From the NCBI RefSeq assembly GCF_003589595.1, contig NW_020653770.1, positions 511,104 through 575,103 on the forward strand: a stretch of DNA of 64,000 bases, read 5' to 3'. The translations under genes and the position numbers were made by a program. The notes beneath the pieces were generated by a model, which ran no database searches, was not told the DNA's origin, and saw only the letters and a program-made list of their open reading frames with translations. This stretch comes from Hyposmocoma kahamanoa (taxonomy: Eukaryota; Arthropoda; Insecta; Lepidoptera; Cosmopterigidae). Of the stretch, positions 21,011 through 31,320 are shown piece by piece. Numbering within the stretch: the stretch's first letter is position 1; every line of letters starts with the position of its first letter.

Positions 21011-23582
21011 CCTGTCGTACATTGCTCAGTATTGCGATATGAAAATAAAAATCGGTTGATAGCGGTTTCTGGATTTTCATTTTCCATTTGTGGCTTTTTC
21101 AATACGCGTTTTATTGAGTGAACTGCATTTTCAGCAGCCCCGTTACTTGCCGGGTGATAAAGAGCTGTCAAAGTATGTCTTATACCGTTGCGTTGCAAAT
21201 ATACTGAAAATTCGGCTGAGGAAAACGGTGGCCCATTGTCGCTGACTACCCTTTTTGGTAAGCCAAAGCGTGCAAACATTTGCCGAAGATGCTTGATAAC
21301 GACGACCGCGGAAGTGGTTTTTACCTTTTCAGCTTCTATCCATTTCGAATGCGCATCGATAACTATCAAGTAGTAACTATTACAAAATGGACCGAGGAAA
21401 TCGAGATGCAGAAGCGACCACGACTCAGCCGGCCATGGCCACGAGTGCAGCGGCTTCAGCTGCGCGCGGCACGGCACTCATTCCCGCGCCATGATCTTGA
21501 TGTCCGCGTCTTGTTTATATGTATGTTCTTCCACCATACATAATTTCTCGCAATTTGTTTCATCTTTACGACACCCGGGTGTACGTCGTGTATTTCATTT
21601 AGAATACTGCCCTGTAATACAGTAGGCACCACGATCCTATAGCCCCATACTAAACATCCCTGATCAACGTGTAACTTGTCTTTTCGGGTAAAATACTGTT
21701 GTTCCGCTTCGTTCATGGCCCCACCGTCAGACGGCCAACCGAACATTACGTAACCATACATTTTATTTCTTAAGAAAACTTTCGGTTTCCGTTTCGGTTT
21801 TAATTTCTTTAAAACTGAGCGGGAAGCTTTCTTGTACAAAATGAATGTAACTGAAATCCTTACTACTATCGCGTCTAAATGGCGCAACGTTCGATCCTAG
21901 AGGAAGACGGGAAAGAGCATCAGCAAAACAATTTTGTGCCTATCTAACGAATTTAATTTCAAAGTCATATGCGTCTAATTTAACAGCGTACCGCTGCAAA
22001 CGGCTAGCGGCCATGACCGGTATCCTATTATGTTTACCAAATATATAACTCAAAGGGTGATGGTCGCTGCGCAGTATAAAATGTCTCCCATAGACATAAT
22101 GGTAATGACGCGCCAGACCAAACACGATAGCTAACGCCTCCTTGTCCAACTGAGAATAGTTGAGCGTGCGCGAGACGCAGGACAGGGGCCGCTCGCTGCT
22201 GTCGGCGCTGTACTGGGTGAGCACGGCGCCAAGCCCGTAAGCGCTGCCGTCTACGGATAAAAAGAGCGGAAGCGCGGGATCATAGTGCGCCAGCACCGGA
22301 GCACTGCTTAAAACCTGTTTATGTTGATTAGTCCATTCCCATTTAAAATTTTTTTTAAGCAACTTGTACAATGGGTTCAAAATATCACTCATATTTACAC
22401 AAAATAAAACTTTTCAATTTCGTTATGTTAGTCGGTACGGGAGCTGCTACAATGGCTTCATTTTTTTTATCGTCGGTATGTTATCCGGTTTTATCGATTT
22501 TGTAACCCAGATAGGTTACATTACATTTAAAAAATTCACATTTATTAAAATTGATTCTTAACCCGTTATCTTTGAGCCTTTGTAGCACTGCCCTTAAATA
22601 CGTCAGATGGGCCGCCTTATCCCTACCGGTGACGCAAATGTCATCTGCAAAAACAGTCGTTGAGGCCAAACTACTCAATGTTTCTCCATTATTTTCTGAA
22701 AGTTCTCAGGAATACACTTAATGCCGAACGGCACCCGTGTATTCCTGAGAACTTTCAGAAAATAATGTCAACACAAAAGTACCAATATGAGTGGTAATAG
22801 CTGTCATCGGCTGTGATTCTTCATCCAATATACATTGTTGAAAAGCGTTTGACAGATCTAATTTTGTATACCGCTCGCCGCCGCCTAGGACTGCGAATAA
22901 TCTTCGATTCGCGGCAGCGGGTAGTGATAATCTTTCAGTAGTCGGTTGATCGTGATTTTATAATCTCCACACAGCCGGATGCTACCATTTGACAACCGAC
23001 ACAATCGGCGTACCGTAGTCCGACCTGTCCTCCTTGCAGATCACCCCTTCCCGCTGCAGCCGCTCGAGCTCGCGTTCCACCGGCTGACGTAACGCAATGG
23101 GCAGCGTGCGCGCTTTTACAAATTCTGGAGTAGTGTCTTTCAAATGTAAGCGCAACTCTGATTTAAATGTACCCAAACCATCTGCGAATATTTCTGGGTA
23201 CTGTATTTTTAAGGAACTCGCCAATGAATTGTTCACCACCATATTGTGACATTCGACAACTGATAAATTGAATTTTTTTTTTCCAAGTTCTACCCATCAG
23301 TGGCGATCCCCCGTTCTCAATTATATATAAATCAAGCGTTGTTGTATTATTTCCATAAAAGACCTTCACCATTACATAGCCTAAAGTATGGATGACGTCA
23401 CCCGTATAAGATCTTAACGTTAATTGCTTATTTTCTATAGGTAAATTCGAGAAACACTTCTCATAGAATCGTTTCGATATGGCCGAGATCTTATTCCCCT
23501 GATCTACCTCGAACTTACGAATAATATTTTCGATTTTTAAAGACACATAATAGGGCCCGTCTCTTTCACTATTTACGACCAA
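21011..23582 (-). pseudogene. Gypsy pol: protease, RT, RNase H, integrase
   Basis: Protease (23582-about 23260) carries FEVDQGNKISAIS where the catalytic D-S/T-G is expected, so the third-position residue is abnormal, and ends with a LMGRTW-type motif. RT spans 23242-22480: the [10 protein letters not shown] region, [38 protein letters not shown] and the catalytic VFADD, with several one-base shifts and a fold-back insertion at 22737-22767. RNase H (22392-21940) keeps VDGSAYGLGAVL, DKEALAIV and LRSDHHPL. Integrase (21887-21011) keeps the two zinc-finger His. The first finger Cys position reads TGA (21478-21480) and the second Cys is present. The DDE core is HLDFLGP, VVSDNGPPF and ASNGAAENA. 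The C-terminal domain is gone: the frame runs into the LTR. Confidence 0.9.
22687..22767. repeat. 31 bp perfect inverted repeat inside gypsy RT
   Basis: Arms 22687-22717 and 22737-22767 are exact reverse complements with a 19-base loop. The left arm is normal RT coding (ENFQKIM, minus strand). The right arm is an inverted extra copy sitting between TFVLT and VPFGIK. Confidence 0.97.
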
Positions 23583-23614
23583 ATTGTAAAATGAACAATC
23601 TTCACTATTGTCAC

Positions 23615-24374
23615 TTACGTCTGAGTTAAAAAAAACTGACCTTTGACAGCCTTTTTCGTGCCGTAACCACCAGACGCACTTTTAATTTTGCACATGATTT
23701 TCAAGTGACCTTTTTGACCACAATTGTCACAATTATACTGCTTGAACCGACACTTGCCGTCCCCGTGTCCCGGTTTGCCGCAGCGGCCACACGGGCGCCG
23801 CGCGCTGGCCGGTCCCGTGCCGAACCGGTGCAAGCAGTCGTCCACTGCCGTCGCCAGTCGCGCTGCGCCCGCGGCGCCCGAAGCGCCGTCTCCAGCGCCA
23901 GCGCCAGCTCCACGGCGCGTTTGTAGTCAATACTCTTTTCTGCGAATATTCTCGACCTCATGTCTTCATCCCGTAGTCCCGATACGAACTGGTCCCGTAA
24001 ACAAATTTCTAAACAGCTGCTGAAATTGCACAATTTCGCTAAATGTTTTAACGCTTGAAGGTAGTCTCGTACGCATTCCGCATGTTGCTGTATTCTTTGT
24101 CGAAATATGTGTCTTTCTGCTATTTCAGATCTCTCGGGTTCTAGATGTTCCTTGACTAGTTTCACAAGTTCTGCGAATGTTTTCGACTCGGGGGTATTTG
24201 GTGCACTAAGTCGCACATTAATTCGTAGCACTCCCCGCCCACCACCGTCACTAACGTGGCGTCTTTTAACGCACTATCAATATTATTTAATGCAATGAAT
24301 TGTTCTACACGTCTTACATACGCGTCCCAATTATTGCTCCCGATATTGAAAATTTCGATATGACCGAACGGCAT
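23615..24374 (-). pseudogene. Gypsy gag with two zinc knuckles
   Basis: Starts at the ATG 24372-24374 (MPFGHIEIFNI), 50 bases inside the LTR. The capsid part runs through VVGGECYELMCDL, then shifts frame by one missing base near 24205 to APNTPESKTFAELVKLV and ERHIFRQR. A second one-base shift near 23890 leads to the nucleocapsid: CGRCGKPGHGDGKC and CDNCGQKGHLKIMC, both perfect C-X2-C-X4-H-X4-C knuckles that would bind the RNA genome. A third shift near 23640 leads into the protease. Confidence 0.88.
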
Positions 24375-24424
24375 TGTAATATTTAAAACAAAACACACGC
24401 GTTGCTCGATACCCTCGATGCCAC

Positions 24425-24512
24425 TGTTATATATGCGTATGGAGGGTAACACGTGAATGAAACACGGCGGTCCATTACTGACTGACATTTATTGGTTAGA
24501 TGATACATGACA
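24425..24512 (-). repeat. Gypsy 5' LTR (88 bp)
   Basis: Starts TGTCATGTATCATC and ends CATATATAACA in the minus reading, giving TG...CA ends. Contains AATAAA near its start and ATATATAA near its end. It is directly followed by GTGGCATCGAGGG, the position of a primer-binding site; I cannot assign a tRNA. It differs from the other LTR at three positions over the shared 82 bp. Confidence 0.85.
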
Positions 24513-24739
24513 AGAACTTTTCTTAATCAGTTCTGTGTCTGGGTGTTCTGGGTAGTGTCCAGAGTGAGCCATTGCTCTGGTACTCACAATATAGGGACCT
24601 CTGTAATTCGGAACCAGGTAATTGGTGCGAATGTGTGGCACATTATTATTAGCTATTTATTTTATTTATTTATTTTTAAAAACATTTAAACTATCATGAC
24701 AGGTTTAACCTAATGCGACAGTAAAGCAACAAATTATGA

Positions 24740-24965
24740 TTACTAAACTCTTACAGCTACCATACGCACACACTCAACATAGCCCCGCACTAGGAAACCC
24801 TGTGCCATGAACACACACATAAACAACCGCAAATTACACTCAAACTCACGAGAAAAACAAATGAAGGCCATACAAATATTTCTCCCGACCTTGGAATCGA
24901 ACCTGGGACCTCGGTGTAGCAGTCTTGTTGGTAACCGTTCGGCCACGGAGGCAGTTAATAAAAAA
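24740..24965 (-). repeat. tRNA-derived SINE S1, full length
   Basis: Minus strand: TGCCTCCGTGGCCGAACGGT (A box), CCCAGGTTCGATTCCAAGG (B box), GGGAGAAATATTTGTATGGC, and the body to AGTGCGGGGCTATGTTGAGT. The cleanest head of the S1 family here. Confidence 0.88.
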
Positions 24966-25281
24966 TATATTTGATTGCACCCCCTTTGTACTTTGTACTA
25001 CTTATAGTCTTTATTCTAAGGCTACCTGACAGAAATTCCTACTTAGTATTAAACCCGTCTATTATACATTATATTCTAAAACACTTACATGATCATTATA
25101 ATTCTAAATTAAAGAATATTGCAGAAAATGTACAATGCTCGAACTTTCAGTTCACTGGCATTTCGTAAAATGTTAATTCAAACTATATGGTAGAGTTAAG
25201 ATTTAAGATATTCATAATTTTGTCCAAGGTCATGGTAAATTCAAAATTTCGTTTGCAAGGAGCGCACGCGCATATTTATAT
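24966..25281. other. No gene seen
   Basis: AT-rich. Ends in a TAA-rich run (25284-25303) that borders the Dong-type insertion. Confidence 0.5.
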
Positions 25282-26061
25282 ATGTATTATAATAATAATA
25301 TTAATACAAAAAATTACAGGAAATTTATAATAAAAGATTCATCAGTAATAAATGATAAATGTCGCAAATGTCGAATCCAACCAGAAACTATTCAACACAT
25401 TACAGGAGCTTGCACAGCACTTGCTCAAACAGACTACACTCATAGACATAATCAAGTAGCAAACGTCATTCACCAGAATCTGGCTCTCAAATACGCACTC
25501 ATACATGAATCAATCACTCCATACTACAAGTATACACCACAAACTATCCTAGAAAATACAACACACAAACTTTACTACGACCGCGCCATACTCACTGACA
25601 GAACTATTCATTTTAATAGACCTGACATAACTTTACAAGACAAATTAAATAAAATTACATACTTAATAGATATTGCAGTTCCTAACACACATAACATACA
25701 GAAGACCATAATTGAAAAAATTAGTAAATACGCAGAGCTCAAAGATGAATTAGTTAGAATTTGGCGACAGGAAAAAGTATATGTTATCCCAATTGTTCTC
25801 TCTACAACAGGCGTTATTCCAAACCATCTTCTTCATAGTCTTAAATTATTAGGTTTTAAAGAAAACCTCTACATAACATTACAAAAAGCCGTAATTTTGA
25901 ATACTTGTAGGATTGTGAGAAAGTTCATGCAGATGGAAGAGAACGAAGTGGGTCCTTAGTACACTCTCACCATATACATACAAGCCCTACAGCACTTACT
26001 TGATTTCGGTCCGTAGATGCTGTTAAAACCAGTCAACAGGCTGAGAGGGAAAAACATCTAC
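25282..26061 (+). pseudogene. Dong/R4-type LINE, 3' end with restriction-like endonuclease
   Basis: An open frame at 25282-25959 encodes the C-terminal part of an ORF of the R4/Dong kind. It starts with the zinc-binding CRKC..ETIQHI..C..YTHRH block. The PD-(D/E)XK-type nuclease follows, with FNRPDI and, about 13 residues later, YLIDIAVPNTHN. A conserved tail PIVLSTTGVIPNHL and LNTCRIVRKFM comes next. The RT part is absent, so the insertion is strongly 5' truncated. The first codons (YYNNNIN) come from the TAA repeat itself. The frame is undamaged. A 100-base 3' UTR follows and ends at the AAT repeat 26062-26075. Confidence 0.82.
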
Positions 26062-28535
26062 AATAATAATAATAAGCATTTATTTCGGACCTGAATCCAT
26101 ATATAATTAGTAACAGACTTATAAACTATGTTAGTAATTTACATTGTTTACTTTATTACATGACATTTACTTACACATTTACATTTACTTTTATTTTACA
26201 GCCCACTTAGAGGGCACTACATGCAACGAGTTGAGACGTTGATTGAATGGACCATCAACTCTATTTGCTACTGTAGTAAGGAGGCTGTTGGTGCTGGCGC
26301 GCACCCGCTGCATTAGGGAGGCTTGTCGCTTTCTTAGAATGGATTGGAAGCTATCCGTAAAGGCTTCTGCGAACATTGCTGACGCGCTGCAGTAGCGCGG
26401 CAGCCCCAACAGCATCCTGAATGCATTATTATATTGGACACGTAGGGCGCTGTATGCCTTTTGAGTAAATGCCGTCCACAGATTGCAGGCATAAAATGAT
26501 TGGCAGTAGGTTTTAAATAAGGTGACTTTCACTTCTACTGTACACCTTGCAAATCTACGGATCAACATATTACTTCTAACAGCCAGCGCCCTACGTTCCC
26601 TCTCTAAGTCCATATCATCTTTAAGCGACTCGGTGACCCAGTGCCCCAAGTATTTAAATTCCGACACTGTTTCAAGTGTAGTGCCCCCGAGAGTGACTGG
26701 CGGCACAGAACGATAATGTTTAGCACCTGCCTTGAACACTAGCATTACACTTTTGTTTGCGTTATACTTGAGGCCATGAGTCTCCGCATATCTCTCACAT
26801 ATTTTTAACAATTTTCTAAGGGCACTAATCGAGGGGCTCAGCAGCACCATGTCATCGGCATAACTAATGTTGTTGACATATTTACCGTCAATTGAACACC
26901 CCACCATGGCACTACTAAGCTCCTCGATCAGGCCGTTCACATAAAGATTAAATAGCTTTGGTGAAGTTACCCCCCCTTGCCTCACCCCGCACTCAAGTCT
27001 GTATGGTTCCGATAGCGAGCCTGCCCATTTCACCACGTTACGTTGATGAATATACCAGTGTTTTAAGAGTTCAATTAACTCACCAGGCAGCGAGGTATCG
27101 TTACACAGCTTTTGAAACAGGCGATTATAAGACACCATATCGAAGGCTTTCGAAAGATCTAGAAAGCACGCATATACGGGCGTTTTACGGGCAGTGTAAT
27201 ATTGAACAGTGTGCTTCAGACAAAGGATAGCTGTCTCTGTAGAGAACCCAGACCTAAAGCCAAATTGGGCATCATTGAGAACGAGGTGTTCATCCAACTC
27301 CTTGTCGAGCACACCGTCCAACACTCTAGCCAGGATAGTGGCCAACGATATGGGTCTGTAGTTGTTTACGTTAGACACATCTCCTGTTCTATTCTTTACA
27401 ATGGGTACCACCAGGGTTTTCATCATGTCTTCAGGTAAATAGGAGTGACTTCTACATAAGGTGTATAGCATGGCAAGTACTCTGGGCAGATGCACACCCG
27501 CGTGCTTAAGGTGTTCTACACTTAGAGAATCATGCCCAGGTGATTTTCCTCGCGACATGCCTCTTAGTACTGAATCTATATCTTTAGATGTAAACTTCAC
27601 GTATGATTTATTATTAGTTTCCCTACACCTGGACATTAACGAATCACCCGGCGGCCCCAATGGAGACTCCACTTTAAAATGTGTCCTAAATAGTTCGGCA
27701 ATATTAGCAGGCCCACTAATGCCCTCCACGCTCACCGGCAGCCCCATCTTAGGACTCAGTTTATTTGTCTGTTTCCAGAACTTGCTAAAATTTTTGTTCA
27801 TATGATGTGACGCTATTATGTCCATTTTTATTTGTTCAGCATTATCTTGACACCATTTCAATTTCTGCTTAAATGTTTTACGGGTTGCTACCATTGTATT
27901 ATACAGAGAACCCGTTTTAGGTTTCCCGTACAACACCCAGTTACTAAATTCCTGTCGAGCCTGCCAGTGAGCATGCCTGACATGTTTGTTCCACCCCACG
28001 ACATGCTTTCGGTTTTTCGTAGTAATTTCAATGTAGGCATTTTTTGCCGCATCACTTAAAATACCGACAATATCTCCGTATAATTTGTTTATTACATGCT
28101 TATGCTATAGATTACTACAAAGACTATTACTGCAACTATTCAATTGAATTGGAACTTCTAATTCTTCTAAATACCTGTCACAAAACTCTTGATATAATGC
28201 TATTTGCTTTGTATCCCTCTCTCCCCAAGTAACTTTATTACGTGTATTTAAATTGTACTCAATTTTCTCACTAAGTAAGTTAAAATTACAAAATATTTCG
28301 AGTGGTAGGTGGTCAGACCAATATGCATTATAATTTATCGTAACATCCATTACAGATTTCTGCGCTGCTTCCGATACTACACAATGATCTAACCAACTGC
28401 TGCTACCATGAGCATCACTTACATATGTGTACGAATTCGATGATAGTCCCAATATATCCACATCCACACAGCACCAGTTCTGTTCCTTACAAAAATCCAT
28501 TAGTTCGTTACCAAATCGACTGCCACAGTCTTTAC
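26062..28535 (-). mobile_element. Non-LTR retrotransposon 'L' (5' truncated)
   Basis: Minus-strand LINE with the second half of the endonuclease, a full RT and C-terminal region, and a 130-base 3' UTR ending AATAAATGCTTATTATTATT. The tail is a TTA repeat. The 5' end stops at about 28535 within the endonuclease. I cannot assign the clade with confidence; the RT has YADD and a GVRQGGVTSP motif. Confidence 0.9.
26191..28500 (-). pseudogene. LINE 'L' endonuclease-RT, one in-frame stop
   Basis: From the minus strand: endonuclease residues with WLDHCVVSEAA and YWSDHLPLEIF (the catalytic SDH box), then CSNSLCSNL, a TAG stop at 28105-28107, and at once, in the same frame, HKHVINKLYGDIVGI leading into the RT. 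The downstream 602-residue frame has NNYRPISLA, FGFRSGFSTETAI, the catalytic FLDLSKAFD (about residue 281), GVRQGGVTSP and YADDMVLL (380-383), and ends LHVVPSKWAVK. No other break occurs over 2.3 kb. The stop is either a lone point mutation or a readthrough site. Confidence 0.9.
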
Positions 28536-30035
28536 ATTATATATAAGACTAATTTGTTATTGATTTATTTGCTTGTTTAATTATTCAGTAGAAAGTTTTA
28601 CGTAACAGTATGCACCATGGCGTTTCAGCATCTTCTTCTCTTAAAGATAATAGTATTACTGAAATCAAAACAGCATGTCAGAAAAACAACAAGATATGAT
28701 AAACAAAATTAACGTTACAGATATAGATTAAAATAAATAACTGACTTATATCTATACTGACTTCTTTCCAACACTCTGTTCTATTTGTTGTTCTTGTACA
28801 GTTACCACTAATGTTCAACTACTACATAATATCTATAGGCTTCTACACATACACATTTGATGGATGTAGGTTGCGTCGGATGTCAGTCGCAGTAATTCGA
28901 TCGTCAAGTAGCGTCAGCAAATTGAAGAGCCATAAATCGAAAAATCTGATTTTTATGTTTACGTGATTTTAATACTAGTGCAGTACTAAGGTAATTGAAT
29001 CAAAGGAAAAAATCAGTGCCAAAAATGAAACTACGTCCAGGTTCGGCGAATTTGGAAGACAAAAATTCACAATAATAACACGTTTACTCTAACGTTAGGT
29101 TGTCTCGGTCTACGAAGATACTTGAAATAAATATTGTTGGCAAAAAGTTAGTGTCCATTAACGTGCCGCAAGCTACGTAAACGGCACGCGCTTCGACAGA
29201 TGGCATCCAATTACGTCCCCCTCAGGGAACATCCCCACCGCGTACGTAGGACCCGTCGGCCAAGGGAAGTCCTCAACGACCCTGATGACCCTATGACTCT
29301 CGGCACTTTTAAAGCCAAACCGATCGCTAGTCATTCACACTCCACACACAATAACCGTCCTTGCTGGGGAGGTCGTAGAGCCCCCCATTTCAGCACCTAC
29401 ACTAGTAGATTAACTCCTACAGCACGCCCTTCTGGAGGAAGTCCCCAGTAGCGCCGTGAGCCGAGGTCTAAGCCCACTTGAGCGCCCTCAGGTACGTACT
29501 TAGATTTAGTTTATGTTATATCTCTGGCGAGAATTCACATAAAATATTTACGTATAAAATGTTGCTTCCTGTTATCACCGCTAGAGGGCGCTGTACAATT
29601 TGCCATGTAAAACTGTCATTTACGCGATAGCTAGCGACAACATAAGCTCATGAAATTGCGACCATCGAAGTCCGGGCTCGCTCTGTTTATCACGGCTTAT
29701 TAGTATAGTATTGTTTTTCTTGCTGCTATTGATTACATGTATTGTGTCAAGTGGAATGTCGACTTTTATTTGTGGAAAATATTTTTTTCATTTGAAACAA
29801 ACCCGGAACAGCTTCGTTGGCATCAGGGACCACCTCTTTCTAAATCGGTCCACGACTTATGGAGATCTTAGTGAGTGCCTATAAAATTTGAGGATTGTTC
29901 TCGATTTCCGTGGGATCCCTTCATCAGATTCTGACTTTGTGACAATGGGACCACCACGAGAGTGCACCCTTTGAAACAAATAAAGAATTTTTAGAATCGG
30001 TCTACAATTGACTGAGAAATCGGAAACATACATAC
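28536..30035. other. No recognised element
   Basis: AT-rich flanks around a more GC-rich island at about 29160-29510. Nothing recognised apart from the open frame listed separately. Confidence 0.45.
29200..29451 (+). other. Unrecognised 83-residue open frame in a GC-rich island
   Basis: An ATG frame rich in Arg, Pro, Ser and Thr (MASNYVPLREHPHRVRRTRR to RPSGGSPQ). It contrasts in composition with its surroundings and is followed at about 29490 by CTCAGGTACGTA. I recognise no domain. It could be a LINE 5' scrap, an exon, or chance. Confidence 0.25.
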
Positions 30036-30039
30036 AGCT

Positions 30040-30085
30040 GAACGTAACCTCCTTCTCCTTTTTTTTAAGTTGGTTAAAAACTGTC
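30040..30085 (+). repeat. Repeat P right-end fragment
   Basis: ACCTCCTTCTCCTTTTTTTT followed by AAGTTGGTTA, the shared P terminus. Confidence 0.55.
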
Positions 30086-30119
30086 TCCTGTTTATAATTC
30101 AATTTATTGAAATTACTCC

Positions 30120-30380
30120 ACCTGTTTGTTAAAATTATTAAAACAAATATCGAAGACTCGGAAAAAATACCTTGGATTCGGCTGGATTCGAACCAGAGCG
30201 TCTCCTACTAGACCGTGCTAGACGCTATGCCAACTACGTAAGCCACGGAACAATTTTTTAGTGATTTCGTTCCGTAGCTTATAACGTAGGGCATAGCATC
30301 TTGAAGACGTTTTGGTGTGAATCCTGTCGGATCGAAGGAATTTTTTCTAAGTGTTCTATATTTGTATTAACAATTGTTTA
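30120..30380. repeat. Head-to-head pair of SINE S2 heads
   Basis: Left unit (minus) with TTCGGCTGGATTCGAACC and GACGCTATGCCAACTACG. Right unit (plus) with GGGCATAGCATCTTGAAGAC and TCGGATCGAAGGAATTTTTT. The two face each other across a short centre with CCACGGAACAA and TCGTTCCGTAG. Ends are TTATTAAAACAAATATCGAA and its counterpart TTCTATATTTGTATTAACAA. Confidence 0.78.
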
Positions 30381-30384
30381 CTGA

Positions 30385-30550
30385 TTTTCTTGTTTTTAAC
30401 ACGAATTGAACTTCATCATAAAATTTATAAACGATAATTGTGTACAAATATTTCCAAGAGCAACCCCTTGTTCTCAAGGGAATATCACTTACGAATGATT
30501 GTTTAATCAACGTAATGATTTCAAGTATAGTTTGCTTACTTATGAACATC
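30385..30550 (+). repeat. LINE family A/B 3' UTR fragment
   Basis: AAGAGCAACCCCTTG, TTCTCAAGGGAATATC, ACTTACGAATGA and GTAATGATTTCAAGTATAG follow the order of the copy B 3' UTR. Confidence 0.65.
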
Positions 30551-30587
30551 GGTCGGAAAAAGATGTAGCCACAAGGAACAACATACA

Positions 30588-31308
30588 GTTGTTAACCACC
30601 AAATATTAATTAATTACATTTCCGAATTCCGGATTTCCGGAAATGTTGTAAATGTTGTACTGCATGGTAGGACAAAACTACTGACCTGGGAAGTCGAAGT
30701 TGAAAATATAGTAGACACGTGAACTTTGACTAAAACAGAAAATAAAAAATTAACGAGAATGGTCACTCTCAGCCCCTCCCTAACTTTAGATACCGAGTAT
30801 TGATGGTCACATTGACGGAACAGCGAAATTTGCTAGTAGACCTTTAGAAAACAATTAATTTAAAATTTTATTTACGAGTTCAATTTTAGGACATTTTAGG
30901 GCAGGAGCTCTAAAAATAGTTTATTTAAATATAAAAATACAGTATAACAGATATTCATAAATTGGAACCACTAGCAGAAATATCGTATTTTGAAAGGAAA
31001 ATGTTCACACTTGATTATTTTAATACTGTTTATAAAAAAATTCTGGACGCTGACGAAGACGAAAAAGTGTCATTTTTGACGGCCCTCTTTCTTCATAAAT
31101 AGATTAAAGAGAGGAGTTTCTTTAATCCGGAAATCCAGAATTCGAAAAAGTAGTTCTGTTGCATTTTTTTACATGATACCATTAGAATTACTTTAAAATC
31201 TAACTTGGACTTCCTAGGTCAGTAGTTTGTCCTACGATGTAGTAAAATCATTTCCGGAAATCCGGAATTCGAAAAAGTAATTATGTAATATTTGGTGGCT
31301 TTAACAAC
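30588..31308. mobile_element. 721 bp foldback element with ~110 bp TIRs
   Basis: Left arm (30588-about 30700) and right arm (about 31198-31308) are inverted copies: GTTGTTAA..CCACCAAATATTA, AATTCCGGATTTCCGGAAAT, GTAGGACAAA and CTACTGACCT..GAAGTC occur in both with small indels. A third, internal copy of the CCGGAAATCC..AATTCG motif is at about 31125-31150. There is no transposase, so it is non-autonomous. Target duplication not clear. Superfamily unknown. Confidence 0.8.
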
Positions 31309-31320
31309 TCTATGTCGCTC

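Larger units (their letters stand above)
20929..24512 (-). mobile_element. Ty3/gypsy LTR retrotransposon with short LTRs
   Basis: A 3584 bp unit read on the minus strand: LTR, gag with two zinc knuckles, protease, RT, RNase H, integrase, LTR. Both outer ends are flanked by AGAAC (20924-20928 and 24513-24517), a 5 bp target duplication as usual for the family. No env is seen. Coding sequence is recognisable almost throughout but changes frame many times. Two pieces are missing: the start of RNase H/end of RT and the end of integrase plus the polypurine area. It cannot move by itself in this state. Confidence 0.93.

Noticed and set aside
23705..24023. Plus-strand frames across the gypsy gag
   Set aside because: Shadows of the minus-strand zinc-knuckle region caused by its high GC.
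26958..27438. Plus-strand frames across LINE L
   Set aside because: Antisense to the well-supported RT.
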